A stretch of 17,500 nucleotides of DNA from Glandiceps talaboti (taxonomy: Eukaryota; Hemichordata; Enteropneusta; Spengelidae): assembly GCF_964340395.1 (NCBI RefSeq), contig NC_135559.1, forward strand, positions 8,031,259 to 8,048,758. Direction: 5' to 3'. The position numbers and the translations under genes are program-made. Position 1 is the stretch's first letter, and each line of letters opens with the position of its first letter. A model generated the notes under the pieces. The model did not search any database. It was not told the DNA's origin and saw only the letters and a list, made by a program, of their open reading frames with translations. Below are positions 1 to 17,500 of the stretch, piece by piece.

Positions 1-709
1 TCAATATTACCTGGAAACATAGTTTTTTAAAAAGAAATTTGCAATATGTAAATACTACAATGTGTCTGTGATCTGCATATGAGACGTGGTTTAGTTAGAT
101 ACCATGTTGAATCCTGACCAGAGAATTTATAGAATTTGCTAATCATGCTGAACAGTAACTGGGGCAACACATCACGTGCAGGAATATTTTCGGCAAAGAT
201 AATTCATTAGAACTTTACAGCTAAAAACAGGCAATGTTTGCCAGGAGACCATGTAACATATACATTTACAATTGGATGTAATAATTTTGAAAGTATAGTT
301 TTTTTTCTTTGATAGCACTGCTGAACACAAAATGGTTGTTATTCAGGGCAGTTCCAACAGTTGAATGAACGTAAACAAAAACTCAAAAAAAAAACCCACA
401 AAAATAAAGGTACTAGCCATACAATAACCTCAACATGCCAAATGATCGGTGTTGATAAAATGTATATGTTATATGCAGTCTTCTGGCAAATACTCCGTTT
501 TAGCTATAGTCGTTTGTGATATGTCGACAAAATGTGTTCATTCGTTCATCGTCCACAACTATAACAATCAATGCTCTTTCATACGACACATTATTGTACA
601 TTATGTTTCCGATTCATGCCATGGTCTGTGCATCCTGATAAAAAAAAATGTGTCTGTGTATGAATGCCCAGCCGTGCCAATAAAATTTAACATCATGGTA
701 GAGTCCTAC
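1..709 (-). other. Intron 1 (partial) of the left, minus-strand TMLHE-like gene
   Basis: This follows exon 1 of the minus-strand gene and begins, read on that strand, with the donor GTAGGA at 709-704. I looked for the next expected exon, which should resume the zinc-site Cys-x-x-Cys-Tyr stretch, and did not find it, so the intron runs off the left edge. The open frame on + at 449-718 starts with GTG, resembles nothing I know and overlaps the exon antisense, so I treat it as chance. No transposon remnant is recognisable here. Confidence 0.6.
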
Positions 710-1008
710 CTGCAGTGATCTCTCAACCAAAGGTTATTGAGTATTGTCTTTTTACCACCGTGTACAACCTCTACATTTTTACCAACCCATGCTGCATCAA
801 TACCACGGGTTGAGTCTGAGTGCAGAAGTCTCTGGTTTGCAAGTTGTAAAGATGGTATCGCTTTTGTAGTAGCGACAGGAATGACCATAAGATTCGATGC
901 GGTATTGGCATGGGCCTTTATGCTTCTATGGAATAAGTACGACTGTGTGGTTACAGCGCGCAATCTTCTATAATTGAAGAGGCAACGTGTAGTCATAAAC
1001 CCCATCAT
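710..1008 (-). CDS. TMLHE-like dioxygenase, coding exon 1 only (partial gene)
   Basis: First coding exon of a second trimethyllysine dioxygenase-like gene; the rest lies beyond position 1. It encodes 99 codons plus two bases. Residues 1-64 have no acidic residue and many Arg/Lys (R8, R14, R15, R17, R28, K31, K49, R60), as in a mitochondrial presequence. The exon ends in the family motif N-N-L-W-L-R-D-H-C followed by a split Arg codon, and C99 would be a ligand of the N-terminal zinc site. The donor is tgcag|GTAGGA. Exit phase, length (299 versus 296 bp) and final motif match exon 1 of the + strand gene at 4649-4944, while the presequences have diverged, so these are paralogues rather than a recent copy. 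ATG codons at 1006-1008 and 1003-1005 are alternative starts; an AG directly precedes the first. Only one exon is visible, so TMLHE versus a related BBOX1-type paralogue is not fully settled, but WLRDHC favours TMLHE. Confidence 0.82.
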
Positions 1009-1022
1009 CTACAAAATGGATA
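1009..1022 (-). other. Probable 3' splice site abutting the ATG of the left gene
   Basis: Read on the minus strand the sequence is ccattttgtag|ATGATG, a plausible acceptor ending exactly at the start codon. If used, the 5' UTR lies in one or more exons to the right, within about 1011-4640. Confidence 0.45.
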
Positions 1023-1738
1023 AATGATTCTTTTAATTATTTGCTATAATGTCATGTTCTTAGTTTAGGACAAGGTGGTGATTCAATCATGTGCATGTAC
1101 ATTGAAGTGGACACGTGACGAGAAATTGGTAATGATCTTGGATTTTAATTGGTGTTAAGTGACATGCATATCTGTGGCATGATAAGAAAACCCAAGTAAA
1201 GATTAAAATATCATCGCTAGAAATGTTTGACGCAAAAATAGCAAAGACGATAATCAACATTTGGCTATTTGACATTGAAGAAGACTTTCAAGGTCAAAGT
1301 TGAAGATCTTAAAAGAGAGCCGCTCGTGAGTCGTATGTGATAATATGGGTGTAGGCACTTGAATGGAGTCGTTACATTACCTCAGACCATAGTGGTTTGA
1401 GGTATACACCTCCAAAATTACGATGTAAATTGTGAAATTTTACAACAAATATGGCTGCCATTCGGCCATATATGATTCAATCGCAAAATAAACGGACCTG
1501 TATATGTCTCACAGAGTATGTTACCTTTGCTCCAGGTATGCTTGAATCAGTTGGTGCATGTCAGATATATGAGGGTGAACGCATGCACACATACATGCAC
1601 TAACGGATTACACAAGGACGGACGGACAGAACTGTACGTATAAGCTCCTTCCAGTGTCATCCAGTAGGGGCTAAAACGGCCTACCTAAAAAGAATTTAGT
1701 TTTCTCTCCTACATTTCATTATTGACGTCACCCCTAGA
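1011..1738. other. Intergenic / 5' UTR intron DNA, no gene seen
   Basis: No convincing coding frame occurs here. From about 1612 there is a GGACGGACGGACAG run followed by an imperfect inverted repeat (AGCTCC...GGGGCT), which looks like the end of a dispersed repeat, though I cannot name the family. A perfect CRE-type octamer TGACGTCA lies at 1723-1730 just outside the LINE remnant. I found no convincing TATA box or CpG-rich stretch. Confidence 0.5.
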
Positions 1739-2745
1739 GTATAATAATAATCATAATCATAAACTTTTATTTCGTCTATAGCGCATTACATTTTAAAAAT
1801 CTCAGACAATTTAAAGAAAAAAATGGAAAAAGAGACAGTTAAAAGTATACAAACACTGATGAAAATATAATACTTGATTAAAAACTGATTGGAAAAAAAG
1901 ACAGTTAAAACATATACAAACACTGGTCAAAATTAACAGGATTTAAAAACTCACGATACATATTAACAAAAGGAGAAATTGTAAAGACAGTGGCACTGAC
2001 TACACTTAATTAAAAAATGACTTAAAAAGAAATGTTTTCAACGATTGTTTAAAATTTTCCAGTGATTGAACTGCCCTGAGTTGTGCCGGCAAACTGTTCC
2101 ATAAGTGTGGAGCACAGATTGAAAACGATCGACCACCGTAAAAACTAGTTTTACTGACCAGTTGATGTAGGTTAATAGCGCCACTCGAAGTAGAACGGAG
2201 GGTGTGACCAGAGCCTCGGATTGTCAATAGCTCTTCTAAGTAACTTGGGGCAATTCCACTTATAATTTTAAAAGTAATGCATAAAATCTTAAACTGAATT
2301 CGTTGCTGTACAGGTAGCCAGTGCAGGTCGTGTAAAATTGGAGTAATGTGGTCACTTTTTTCGTTCTAGTTACAAGCCTAGCAGCAGAATTTTGAATCAG
2401 TTGGAGTTTGCGAATTTCAGATGTAGGAAGACCGAAAAGTAAACTATTACAATAATCCAGGCGAGATGTTATGAAAGCATGTACAAGCTTCTCAGCTAAT
2501 TTCTGATCTAGTACATTAATATGTATTTTGCCTATCTTCCATAAAGCACATGAAGCAGATTTGCAGATATTACATACATACATGAGAAGACATTGTAGCC
2601 GCTGCATCCATAGTGACTCCGAGATTGCGGGCAGTTTCAGAGGGCGGTGTGTGGACTTCACCAATAGAGTATATGTATGGGTATTCTGTACATACCTTTG
2701 GTACAAAATAGATGAACTTTTAGCTTGGCACAAACACAGTCATTG
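1739..2745 (-). mobile_element. CR1/L2-type LINE, 5'-truncated 3' end of the reverse transcriptase ORF
   Basis: Non-LTR retrotransposon remnant on the minus strand. Shifting between frames, it reads through the usual C-terminal landmarks of CR1/L2 reverse transcriptase ORFs: S-E-T-A-R-N-L-G-V near 2620, N-I-C-K-S-A near 2560, [11 protein letters not shown] near 2450, Q-N-S-A-A-R-L-V near 2380, H-D-L-H-W-L-P-V near 2320, I-A-P-S-Y-L near 2250, and the late L-W-N-S-L-P block near 2110, ending at a stop near 2006. At least two frameshifts are needed (about 2575 and 2365), so it is dead. The catalytic F-x-D-D part is absent. The 3' UTR (about 2005-1739) contains a ~66-bp imperfect tandem duplication and ends in an ATT/ATG-rich simple tail, typical of this clade. 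The right boundary could lie a little further right, to about 2870. Confidence 0.85.
1822..1952 (-). repeat. ~66-bp imperfect tandem duplication in the LINE 3' UTR
   Basis: Two adjacent units each contain tggaaaaa(a)gagacagttaaaa, then tatacaaacactg, then an AT-rich stretch ending in tttaaaaact. The units start near 1823 and 1890. Short repeats in the 3' UTR are common in CR1/L2-type LINEs. I cannot tell whether the duplication belongs to the family or only to this copy. Confidence 0.6.
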
Positions 2746-3780
2746 ACAGAAAAGAACACACTTTTCTTACCTTGTAACTCTCCAATGTTGCTGAGGTGTA
2801 TTTCAACTAAGTTATGTGTATGTAATAGAGCCCGTTGACAGACACTTTCCTGTTGAGACAACCGTACTGGCATATGACCCGAGGCTACATTGCGGCCCGT
2901 GTATAGCTAAAGTCAAACAAAATACCCAGGTATCTGAATAAATAATGTTTTCTTTTGAGTTTACATTGATCTTTACTCTAAACGTGTTGTGACATTCAGA
3001 TTATTGGTACCTCAATAGGTATATGCTAAAGTCCAAAGCATAATACGAAAACCGGAGTTTGGAAATGAACTTTGCCACATCTTAATATGTATATAATAAA
3101 AATATGCGGCCATAAGTATCTCTCCAAAAGAGGTATTGCTGCAGGGCTGACCTTTATACGAACTAGAACCTCCCCGCTGTATCAAAAGTATAAGAGAATA
3201 ACCTCATAAAATAAGTTATTCCAAAACTCAGCTTTTCATCTTTTTTTTTTGCTCCAATAACTACATGTACTGACGCGTCAGAAAGTGTGTTATTCAGATC
3301 ACGTTTAAATTATGTGCTCATGCAGTGCTTAACAGTGTTGAAGTCTGAACATGTTGGATTCTATATATGACAACGTTTGTTTGCACTTTTTGCATTTGTA
3401 CACTGCTATTACATGTCTATGGTGTCAATTATTCCATTAGACAGGTATTATCCAACAGCTTGCTGACGTATCAGAAAGTGACACAAAATTACTGGACAAC
3501 AGACACATTTGTGATCATGTAAGTACCAAATTTAAAGAACACAATTTCATGAACATTGCTATCGGTAAGACGCCAGACATCTGCCATTTTTGTGAGGGTT
3601 TCGTTATTTTAGAGATATGACTTTCGTTGTATTCCAGGGAGTATATCGAACTGTTAAATGTAACCTACAGACTTCATAGGGATAGGAGAACCTCATGAAC
3701 ACTTCTTCATTTTTTTGAGAATGATGACGAGGCACTGTAACAGTTGTGAATAATTAGGAAAACATTTGTACATGTCAGTA
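2746..3780. other. Intergenic / 5' UTR intron DNA between the divergent genes
   Basis: No supported coding region or known transposon was seen. It is AT-rich with short homopolymers. Two related sites stand out, at 3270-3288 and 3463-3480 (listed separately). Any shared promoter or 5' UTR exon could be here, but nothing in the sequence fixes a transcription start. Confidence 0.4.
3270..3480. promoter_or_regulatory. Two copies of a palindromic TGACGyrTCA-type motif
   Basis: The perfect 12-bp palindrome CTGACGCGTCAG (3270-3281) continues as AAAGTGT. A near copy, CTGACGTATCAG (3463-3474), continues as AAAGTG. Both sit in the gap between the two genes. The half-site TGAC resembles bZIP recognition, but the central spacing is not a standard CRE or AP-1 site. 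A regulatory role is inference only; they may also be remnants of a small repeat. Confidence 0.25.
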
Positions 3781-3952
3781 TTTAATAATAATAATCTATA
3801 TTTATACTCTGGATAGTTATAGCTATAAACACTTATCTCCCAAGAAGTCCAGTGAGGGCCATCCCTCATGGGTTCAGTGTTAATGCAGGAGGAAACCGGA
3901 GTACCCGGAGAAAACCTGTGTTGTTCGGTAGTCAAACTGGACGACACTCTTC

Positions 3953-4332
3953 TATGAAAGCCAGTAAGGGAATGGCAATAAAGTGAGCAGTTGGACATTG
4001 GTATTCGATGATTTAGTCATCATTCACTTGAATATAGGAGAAACAAAATTAATTTATTAACTATGCGGCCATTGAATGTAAGGTATTGTCCGATCAGAAA
4101 TTGGGACTCCTTAGGATGTGTTAAAGTGTTTCAAAAATTATGTCGTGCGCACGAGATACTATCTCGTGAGCATGACTTATAGTATGTCGTGCTTACAAGA
4201 TAGTATGTCGTGCTCACAAGATAGTATCTCGTGTTCACAAGATAGTAAGTCGTGCACACAACATATCATGTCCTGCTCACCAGATTATTTTTTATTTTTT
4301 ATTTTACAAAATGTCCCTTACTGGCTTTCATA
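3953..4332. mobile_element. MITE with 17-bp perfect TIRs and TA target duplication, inserted in the SINE
   Basis: The inverted repeats TGAAAGCCAGTAAGGGA (3955-3971) and its exact complement (4314-4330) are each flanked outside by TA, giving a 376-bp element with a TA target-site duplication. Removing it and one TA rejoins the SINE body. TA duplication points to a Tc1/mariner-like transposase acting in trans, although the 17-bp TIR is not one I can assign. The interior has no coding capacity and includes a 21-bp repeat array. Confidence 0.75.
4139..4287. repeat. 21-bp minisatellite inside the MITE (about 7 units)
   Basis: Degenerate tandem units are close to TATGTCGTGCTCACAAGATAG, with starts near 4140, 4162, 4183, 4204, 4225, 4246 and 4266. 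Because 21 is divisible by three, one frame shows a repeated S-M-S-C-S-Q-D peptide; this is a by-product, not a protein. The first units contain the hairpin CACGAGAT-ACT-ATCTCGTG (4150-4168). Confidence 0.8.
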
Positions 4333-4627
4333 CTTTTCTTACTTACAGCGTGGTAAATATAATCGAACCCTTAATGGGTTTGAACCTCGACCACAGTGGT
4401 AAGAGGCAAGTGGTTTAACCACCGACAACCAAAATCACCAGAGTATACACTTTTGGCATAGATTTTAATAGTTGCGAGGGGGACAATTCCTCCCGGACCC
4501 CTACCCTCCCCCACCAATCAGTCACTCTGCTATCGAGTTGTGTTTTGTTCTTACTACGTATGTATACATGCTTGTTATTTTACATGAACTACAAAAGAGG
4601 CATTTGTCATATCTATTGATAGATTTA

Positions 4628-4642
4628 TCTTTCTCATTACAG
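4628..4642 (+). other. Probable 3' splice site 6 bp before the TMLHE ATG
   Basis: The pyrimidine-rich stretch ATCTTTCTCATTACAG ends at 4642, six bases before the ATG at 4649. This suggests that the 5' UTR begins in an upstream exon, as in the divergent paralogue. The frame is open upstream to about 4472, so an N-terminal extension is formally possible, but those residues resemble nothing in the family. Confidence 0.5.
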
Positions 4643-4648
4643 ACAGCA

Positions 4649-15232
<10,584 letters not shown>

Positions 15233-16149
15233 TTATAATTTATGCATGTATTATAACATCACATTCCAAGGCACATATTCTATTCCAAGGCACATATTCC
15301 ATAGTCAAAGCAAATCGCCAATAGGACTCTTGTGCTGCTGTTATATAGTGCCCAAGGGAAATACAAAATGAATATTACCTTCTGAATGCAAATTGATGTC
15401 ACTATGGGTCGCTAGTCCACACCATGTGACATGGTCTAAGCCAATCACTGAAGGCTGTATGAAAACGATGTTATAAATTCAAATATTGATCCAGAACTTT
15501 ATTGAATATTGGTGACTGTATAAATATTATTTATGTATTTCTTCACTGTAGCTACAGAACTTTATTCAACAATAATGTATAAATACAATTTATGCACGTA
15601 TTATCAAAGTAACGGATACTAGAAAGGAATATTGACCCCAGAACTACATTGAATATTAGGGTATAAATCTCACTTATCTATATTTTATTGCTAAGAGATG
15701 ATATAAACAGTAGATATATAATGTTATGTTATGCTATGTTATGTTAGACTTTAAGAAGAGAGACATTTAGAGATAAGTTTGGGGCTCCACTTCTCTCTGC
15801 CAGTCTTTCTATCCATGAAGATATTTCCTATCGAACTCTAACTGAATAGAAGTCAACCATTGGTTAGTTTGATTATTGACAGCATGAAAATTGTAACTGG
15901 GGGGGGGGGGGGCTATACAAATTTACAATAGTTTGCTGCAAAAGTGTTGCAAACTTGTATTGTTTATATGTCAATGTGTTCAAATAGACTTGATGACTTC
16001 TATTGTTGGATTTGGGTCAACATCAATGTATTGTACAATGCACAATCATATTTATTGTCTTTGAACAGTGTGAGGGTGTGTGTGTACAGTCAGGTGGGGC
16101 ATTAACCGTTAGGTGTACACCAATCATATGTTAATTAGTAGTATAAAGG
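15233..16149 (+). other. TMLHE 3' flank / 3' UTR region
   Basis: No AATAAA was seen on + before 16243; TATAAA variants occur (for example 15519-15524), so the transcript end is unresolved. Within it are a small direct repeat (ATTCCAAGGCACATATTC, two copies at about 15263-15300), degenerate copies of the exon 6 end, a short ATGTT run near 15720 and a G-run near 15899-15912. The right part probably includes the 3' UTR of the PLE remnant on the minus strand. Confidence 0.5.
15491..15723 (+). repeat. Degenerate tandem copies of the TMLHE last-exon end
   Basis: Three diverged units echo 15180-15260. CCAGAACTTTATTGAATATT...GTATAAAT...TTATGTATT starts at 15491, ACAGAACTTTATTCAACAAT...TTATGCACGTATTAT at 15554, and CCAGAACTACATTGAATATT at 15638. 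The last runs into TTTTATTGCTAAGAGATGAT and AAACAGTAGATATATAATG (to 15723), matching the exon stretch that encodes M-P-R-D-D-L-N-S-R-Y. The units do not keep the frame. Confidence 0.75.
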
Positions 16150-16694
16150 TTACACATTTTTAAGTAGGAACTTATTAGCATGGCTGCGTTTACCGATAAG
16201 TTCAGTTGTACTATTCAAGGTGGGCGATTTATTGGCGGTTATAATAAAATATTACCAGAGGCATAGTTGAAAACGTTTGGTAACATTGGAGTATGAGTTA
16301 TTTTGTTTAAGGACTTTCCATTTCATATCATAGTTAGTTTTGTTATCTTTTGAGGTGCCAAATGCATTTACTGAGCGCAGTATCTTTCTTCTTATGTTCC
16401 AGTTTTAATGAAGACTATTCCATCTGCTTTTGAATTCTGTGTCACTAACACCTATGTATATTTTATGATCTTGGTTAGTGGTAACCGTTACTTTGTAGAC
16501 AATGCTTTTTATGAGGCATTTTCCTTCAAGGGGGCATTCAATTGGTTTCTTGCAGTTACATGTACTTTGTTGTGCATTTATAATCTTACCCATGTTGTCC
16601 ATGCAACTGTAGTCACTTTAACGTTATTGCGGTTGAAGATTTTATGGAGTACGCTTGATATAGGGAAATGCTTGTCTATAAAGTGCAGATATTA
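16150..16694 (-). mobile_element. Penelope-like element, 5'-truncated C-terminal part with GIY-YIG domain (degenerate)
   Basis: Read on the minus strand across frames: I-D-K-H-F-P near 16670, L-H-K-I-F-N-R-N-N-V-K-V near 16640, a Cys-rich linker with C-N-C-K and C-P-L-E-G-K-C-L near 16545, the GIY-YIG pattern V-Y-K-V-T-V...I-Y-I-G-V-S and F-K-S-R-W near 16450, L-S-K-C-I-W near 16380, Y-S-N-V-T-K-R-F near 16290, N-K-S-P-T-L-N near 16230 and S-H-A-N-K-F-L-L to a stop near 16150. This order is the end of the PLE reverse transcriptase and its GIY-YIG endonuclease. At least two frameshifts (about 16612 and 16405) and in-frame stops make it dead. The RT core is absent, because the coding match stops at the + strand hammerhead motif at 16701. 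Confidence 0.85.
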
Positions 16695-16700
16695 GTTGAA

Positions 16701-16738
16701 ACACCTGATGATCCTTTTGGTGAAACGGACCGTAGTGT
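16701..16738 (+). ncRNA. Hammerhead ribozyme-like motif, + strand
   Basis: Core: CTGATGA (16705-16711), stem II region tCCttttGGt (16712-16721), GAA (16722-16724), stem III ACGG-a-CCGT (16725-16733), cleavage nucleotide A (16734). Stem I is ACAC (16701-16704) with GTGT (16735-16738). All invariant core bases (CUGANGA, GAA, A15.1-U16.1, H17) are present. The weak points are a U-U opposition at the inner end of stem II, where G-C is usual, and a one-base stem III loop. Hammerheads with very short stem III are known from PLE terminal repeats, so the context fits. Activity is untested, and this copy may be impaired or act only as a dimer. Confidence 0.6.
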
Positions 16739-16791
16739 AAATACATAATGAAATAACAGACTCGCCTTCTTTCATATATATTTTTTCCCCC

Positions 16792-16793
<2 letters not shown>

Positions 16794-16878
<85 letters not shown>
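16794..16878. repeat. (AT)n microsatellite
   Basis: About 85 bp of AT dinucleotide, beginning 55 bp after the + strand hammerhead motif. Confidence 0.97.
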
Positions 16879-16879
<1 letters not shown>

Positions 16880-16967
16880 TAATTCAGTGTAAGAGGTAAG
16901 TCATAAACTGAAGGAAAAGCGCTCAATACTGAGAAGTGGAGCTGTACACAAGTTATGGTACGGAGCC

Positions 16968-16968
<1 letters not shown>

Positions 16969-17022
<54 letters not shown>
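16969..17022. repeat. (AT)n microsatellite
   Basis: About 54 bp of TA dinucleotide, 14 bp from the minus-strand hammerhead motif. Each of the two opposed motifs thus faces an AT tract. Confidence 0.97.
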
Positions 17023-17026
<4 letters not shown>

Positions 17027-17035
17027 GATGTAATA

Positions 17036-17078
17036 AGTCGTTACTCAGAGTTTCGCGTCGAGCGATCTTCAGACGACT
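17036..17078 (-). ncRNA. Hammerhead ribozyme-like motif, - strand
   Basis: Read on the minus strand: stem I AGTCGT (17078-17073), CTGAAGA (17072-17066), stem II region tCGctcgaCGc (17065-17055), GAA (17054-17052), stem III ACTC-t-GAGT (17051-17043), cleavage nucleotide A (17042), then ACGACT (17041-17036), which closes stem I with six perfect pairs. The layout is the same as at 16701, including the four-pair stem III with a one-base loop. A U-C mismatch sits at the inner end of stem II; a G there would give a normal three-pair stem, so this copy may have lost it. It is on the same strand as the PLE coding remnant. Folding was judged by eye. Confidence 0.62.
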
Positions 17079-17500
17079 AACTTGGGATTGTCAAGGTCGA
17101 TACATATCCACTTAATGTTTGTATGTATATATTGCGTAACAAGATGGTCGGACTAAACTATTCCTTACGGGGGTTTACTTCTATAGTTGGCGAGCGAGTA
17201 TTTGCCTTCATGACGACATTTTGAGACCAGTTTGGATTTTTGTTCAGTAGCATACTCTTTTCAGCATTGATTATACATACTTTACAACGACTATATATGT
17301 AAGAGATAATAATATGTTCATGTGGGTGGAGGGTCTATGGGCCTATATGTTTCTCACAAATCGTGGTTCAAACATCACCAGATACCCGAACAGATTGTTA
17401 TATGTTGAACAGATTCTAGAGTATTGAACAAATTCATGATAAGCCTACAATTTTAGTAGTCTGTAATGACGTCACCAGTCTGGGCTTATCAGCCTGCCCT
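17079..17500. other. Right flank, no gene seen
   Basis: AT-rich DNA without a convincing frame. The part next to 17078 may still belong to the PLE terminal repeat, but I cannot place its edge. A TGACGTCA octamer lies at about 17467. Confidence 0.4.

Larger units (their letters stand above)
3781..4440 (-). mobile_element. tRNA-derived SINE, split by a MITE
   Basis: Read on the minus strand, a tRNA-like head (about 4440-4345) shows an A-box-like TGGTTAAACCA (4421-4411), the tRNA-like run CTTGCCTCTTACCACTGTGG and a good B box GGTTCAAACCC (4386-4376), i.e. an RNA polymerase III promoter. The body resumes at 3952 and carries TTTTCTCCGGGTACTCCGG (near 3905), which I recognise as common in invertebrate tRNA-derived SINEs. 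It ends in an ATT-rich tail near 3781. Without the MITE the element is about 280 bp. No clear target duplication was found, and the head has decayed too far to be a tRNA gene. The exact 5' end is uncertain by about 10 bp. Confidence 0.7.

Noticed and set aside
4376-4421. A functional tRNA gene
   Set aside because: Box A- and B-like sequences are present but there is no acceptor stem or anticodon arm that pairs, and the sequence continues into a SINE body and tail.
4472-4648. N-terminal extension of TMLHE exon 1 from an upstream in-frame start
   Set aside because: A good 3' splice site lies at 4642, the upstream residues (Pro-rich, then hydrophobic) do not resemble the family, and the ATG at 4649 begins a typical presequence.
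16243-16248. AATAAA as the TMLHE polyadenylation signal
   Set aside because: It is about 1 kb past the stop and lies within the minus-strand PLE remnant; there is no support for the transcript reaching it.
16408-16695. 95-aa plus-strand frame
   Set aside because: Antisense of the PLE GIY-YIG region, whose minus-strand motifs are clear.

Overview
This is animal nuclear DNA. The genes are split by GT-AG introns, the surroundings are AT-rich and full of microsatellites, and there are remains of a CR1/L2-like LINE, a tRNA-derived SINE, a MITE and a Penelope-like element (PLE). I judge it a marine invertebrate (deuterostome or lophotrochozoan) from the repeat types and the protein divergence from vertebrates. 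I cannot name the species.

Genes. The + strand carries a complete six-exon coding region (4649-15232, predicted 442 aa) for trimethyllysine dioxygenase (TMLHE), the mitochondrial Fe(II)/2-oxoglutarate enzyme that starts carnitine synthesis. All splice sites and phases fit. The iron ligands (H264, D266, H409) and the N-terminal zinc ligands (C98, C100, C103, H147) are present. On the - strand, 710-1008 is coding exon 1 of a second TMLHE-like gene that continues past the left edge. The two genes are divergent, and their first coding exons have nearly the same length and the same exit phase. In both, a 3' splice site sits at or just before the ATG, so 5' UTR exons and perhaps a shared promoter should lie between about 1010 and 4640.

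Layout. 1-709: intron of the left gene. 1011-4642: intergenic or 5' UTR intron DNA holding a degenerate LINE 3' end (1739-2745, -) and a SINE (3781-4440, -) split by a 376-bp MITE with a TA target duplication. 4945-12237: a 7.3-kb intron 1 built mostly of duplications, namely two arrays of a ~90-bp unit made of the last ~62 bp of exon 1 plus its 5' splice site, and three copies of a ~2-kb block with GT/GC and AT microsatellites. 12238-15232: exons 2-6; intron 4 is largely a GGTGT/GATGT array. 15233-16149: 3' flank with degenerate repeats of the last exon's end. 16150-17078: a 5'-truncated PLE remnant (GIY-YIG end, -) next to two sequences that fold as hammerhead ribozymes with very short stem III, one on each strand, converging on AT tracts.

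Most unusual points: (1) the 3' ends of exons 1, 4 and 6 of the same gene have each been duplicated into the DNA just downstream, for exon 1 creating an array of decoy splice donors; (2) the paired, opposed hammerhead motifs at the truncated PLE; (3) the head-to-head TMLHE paralogues.
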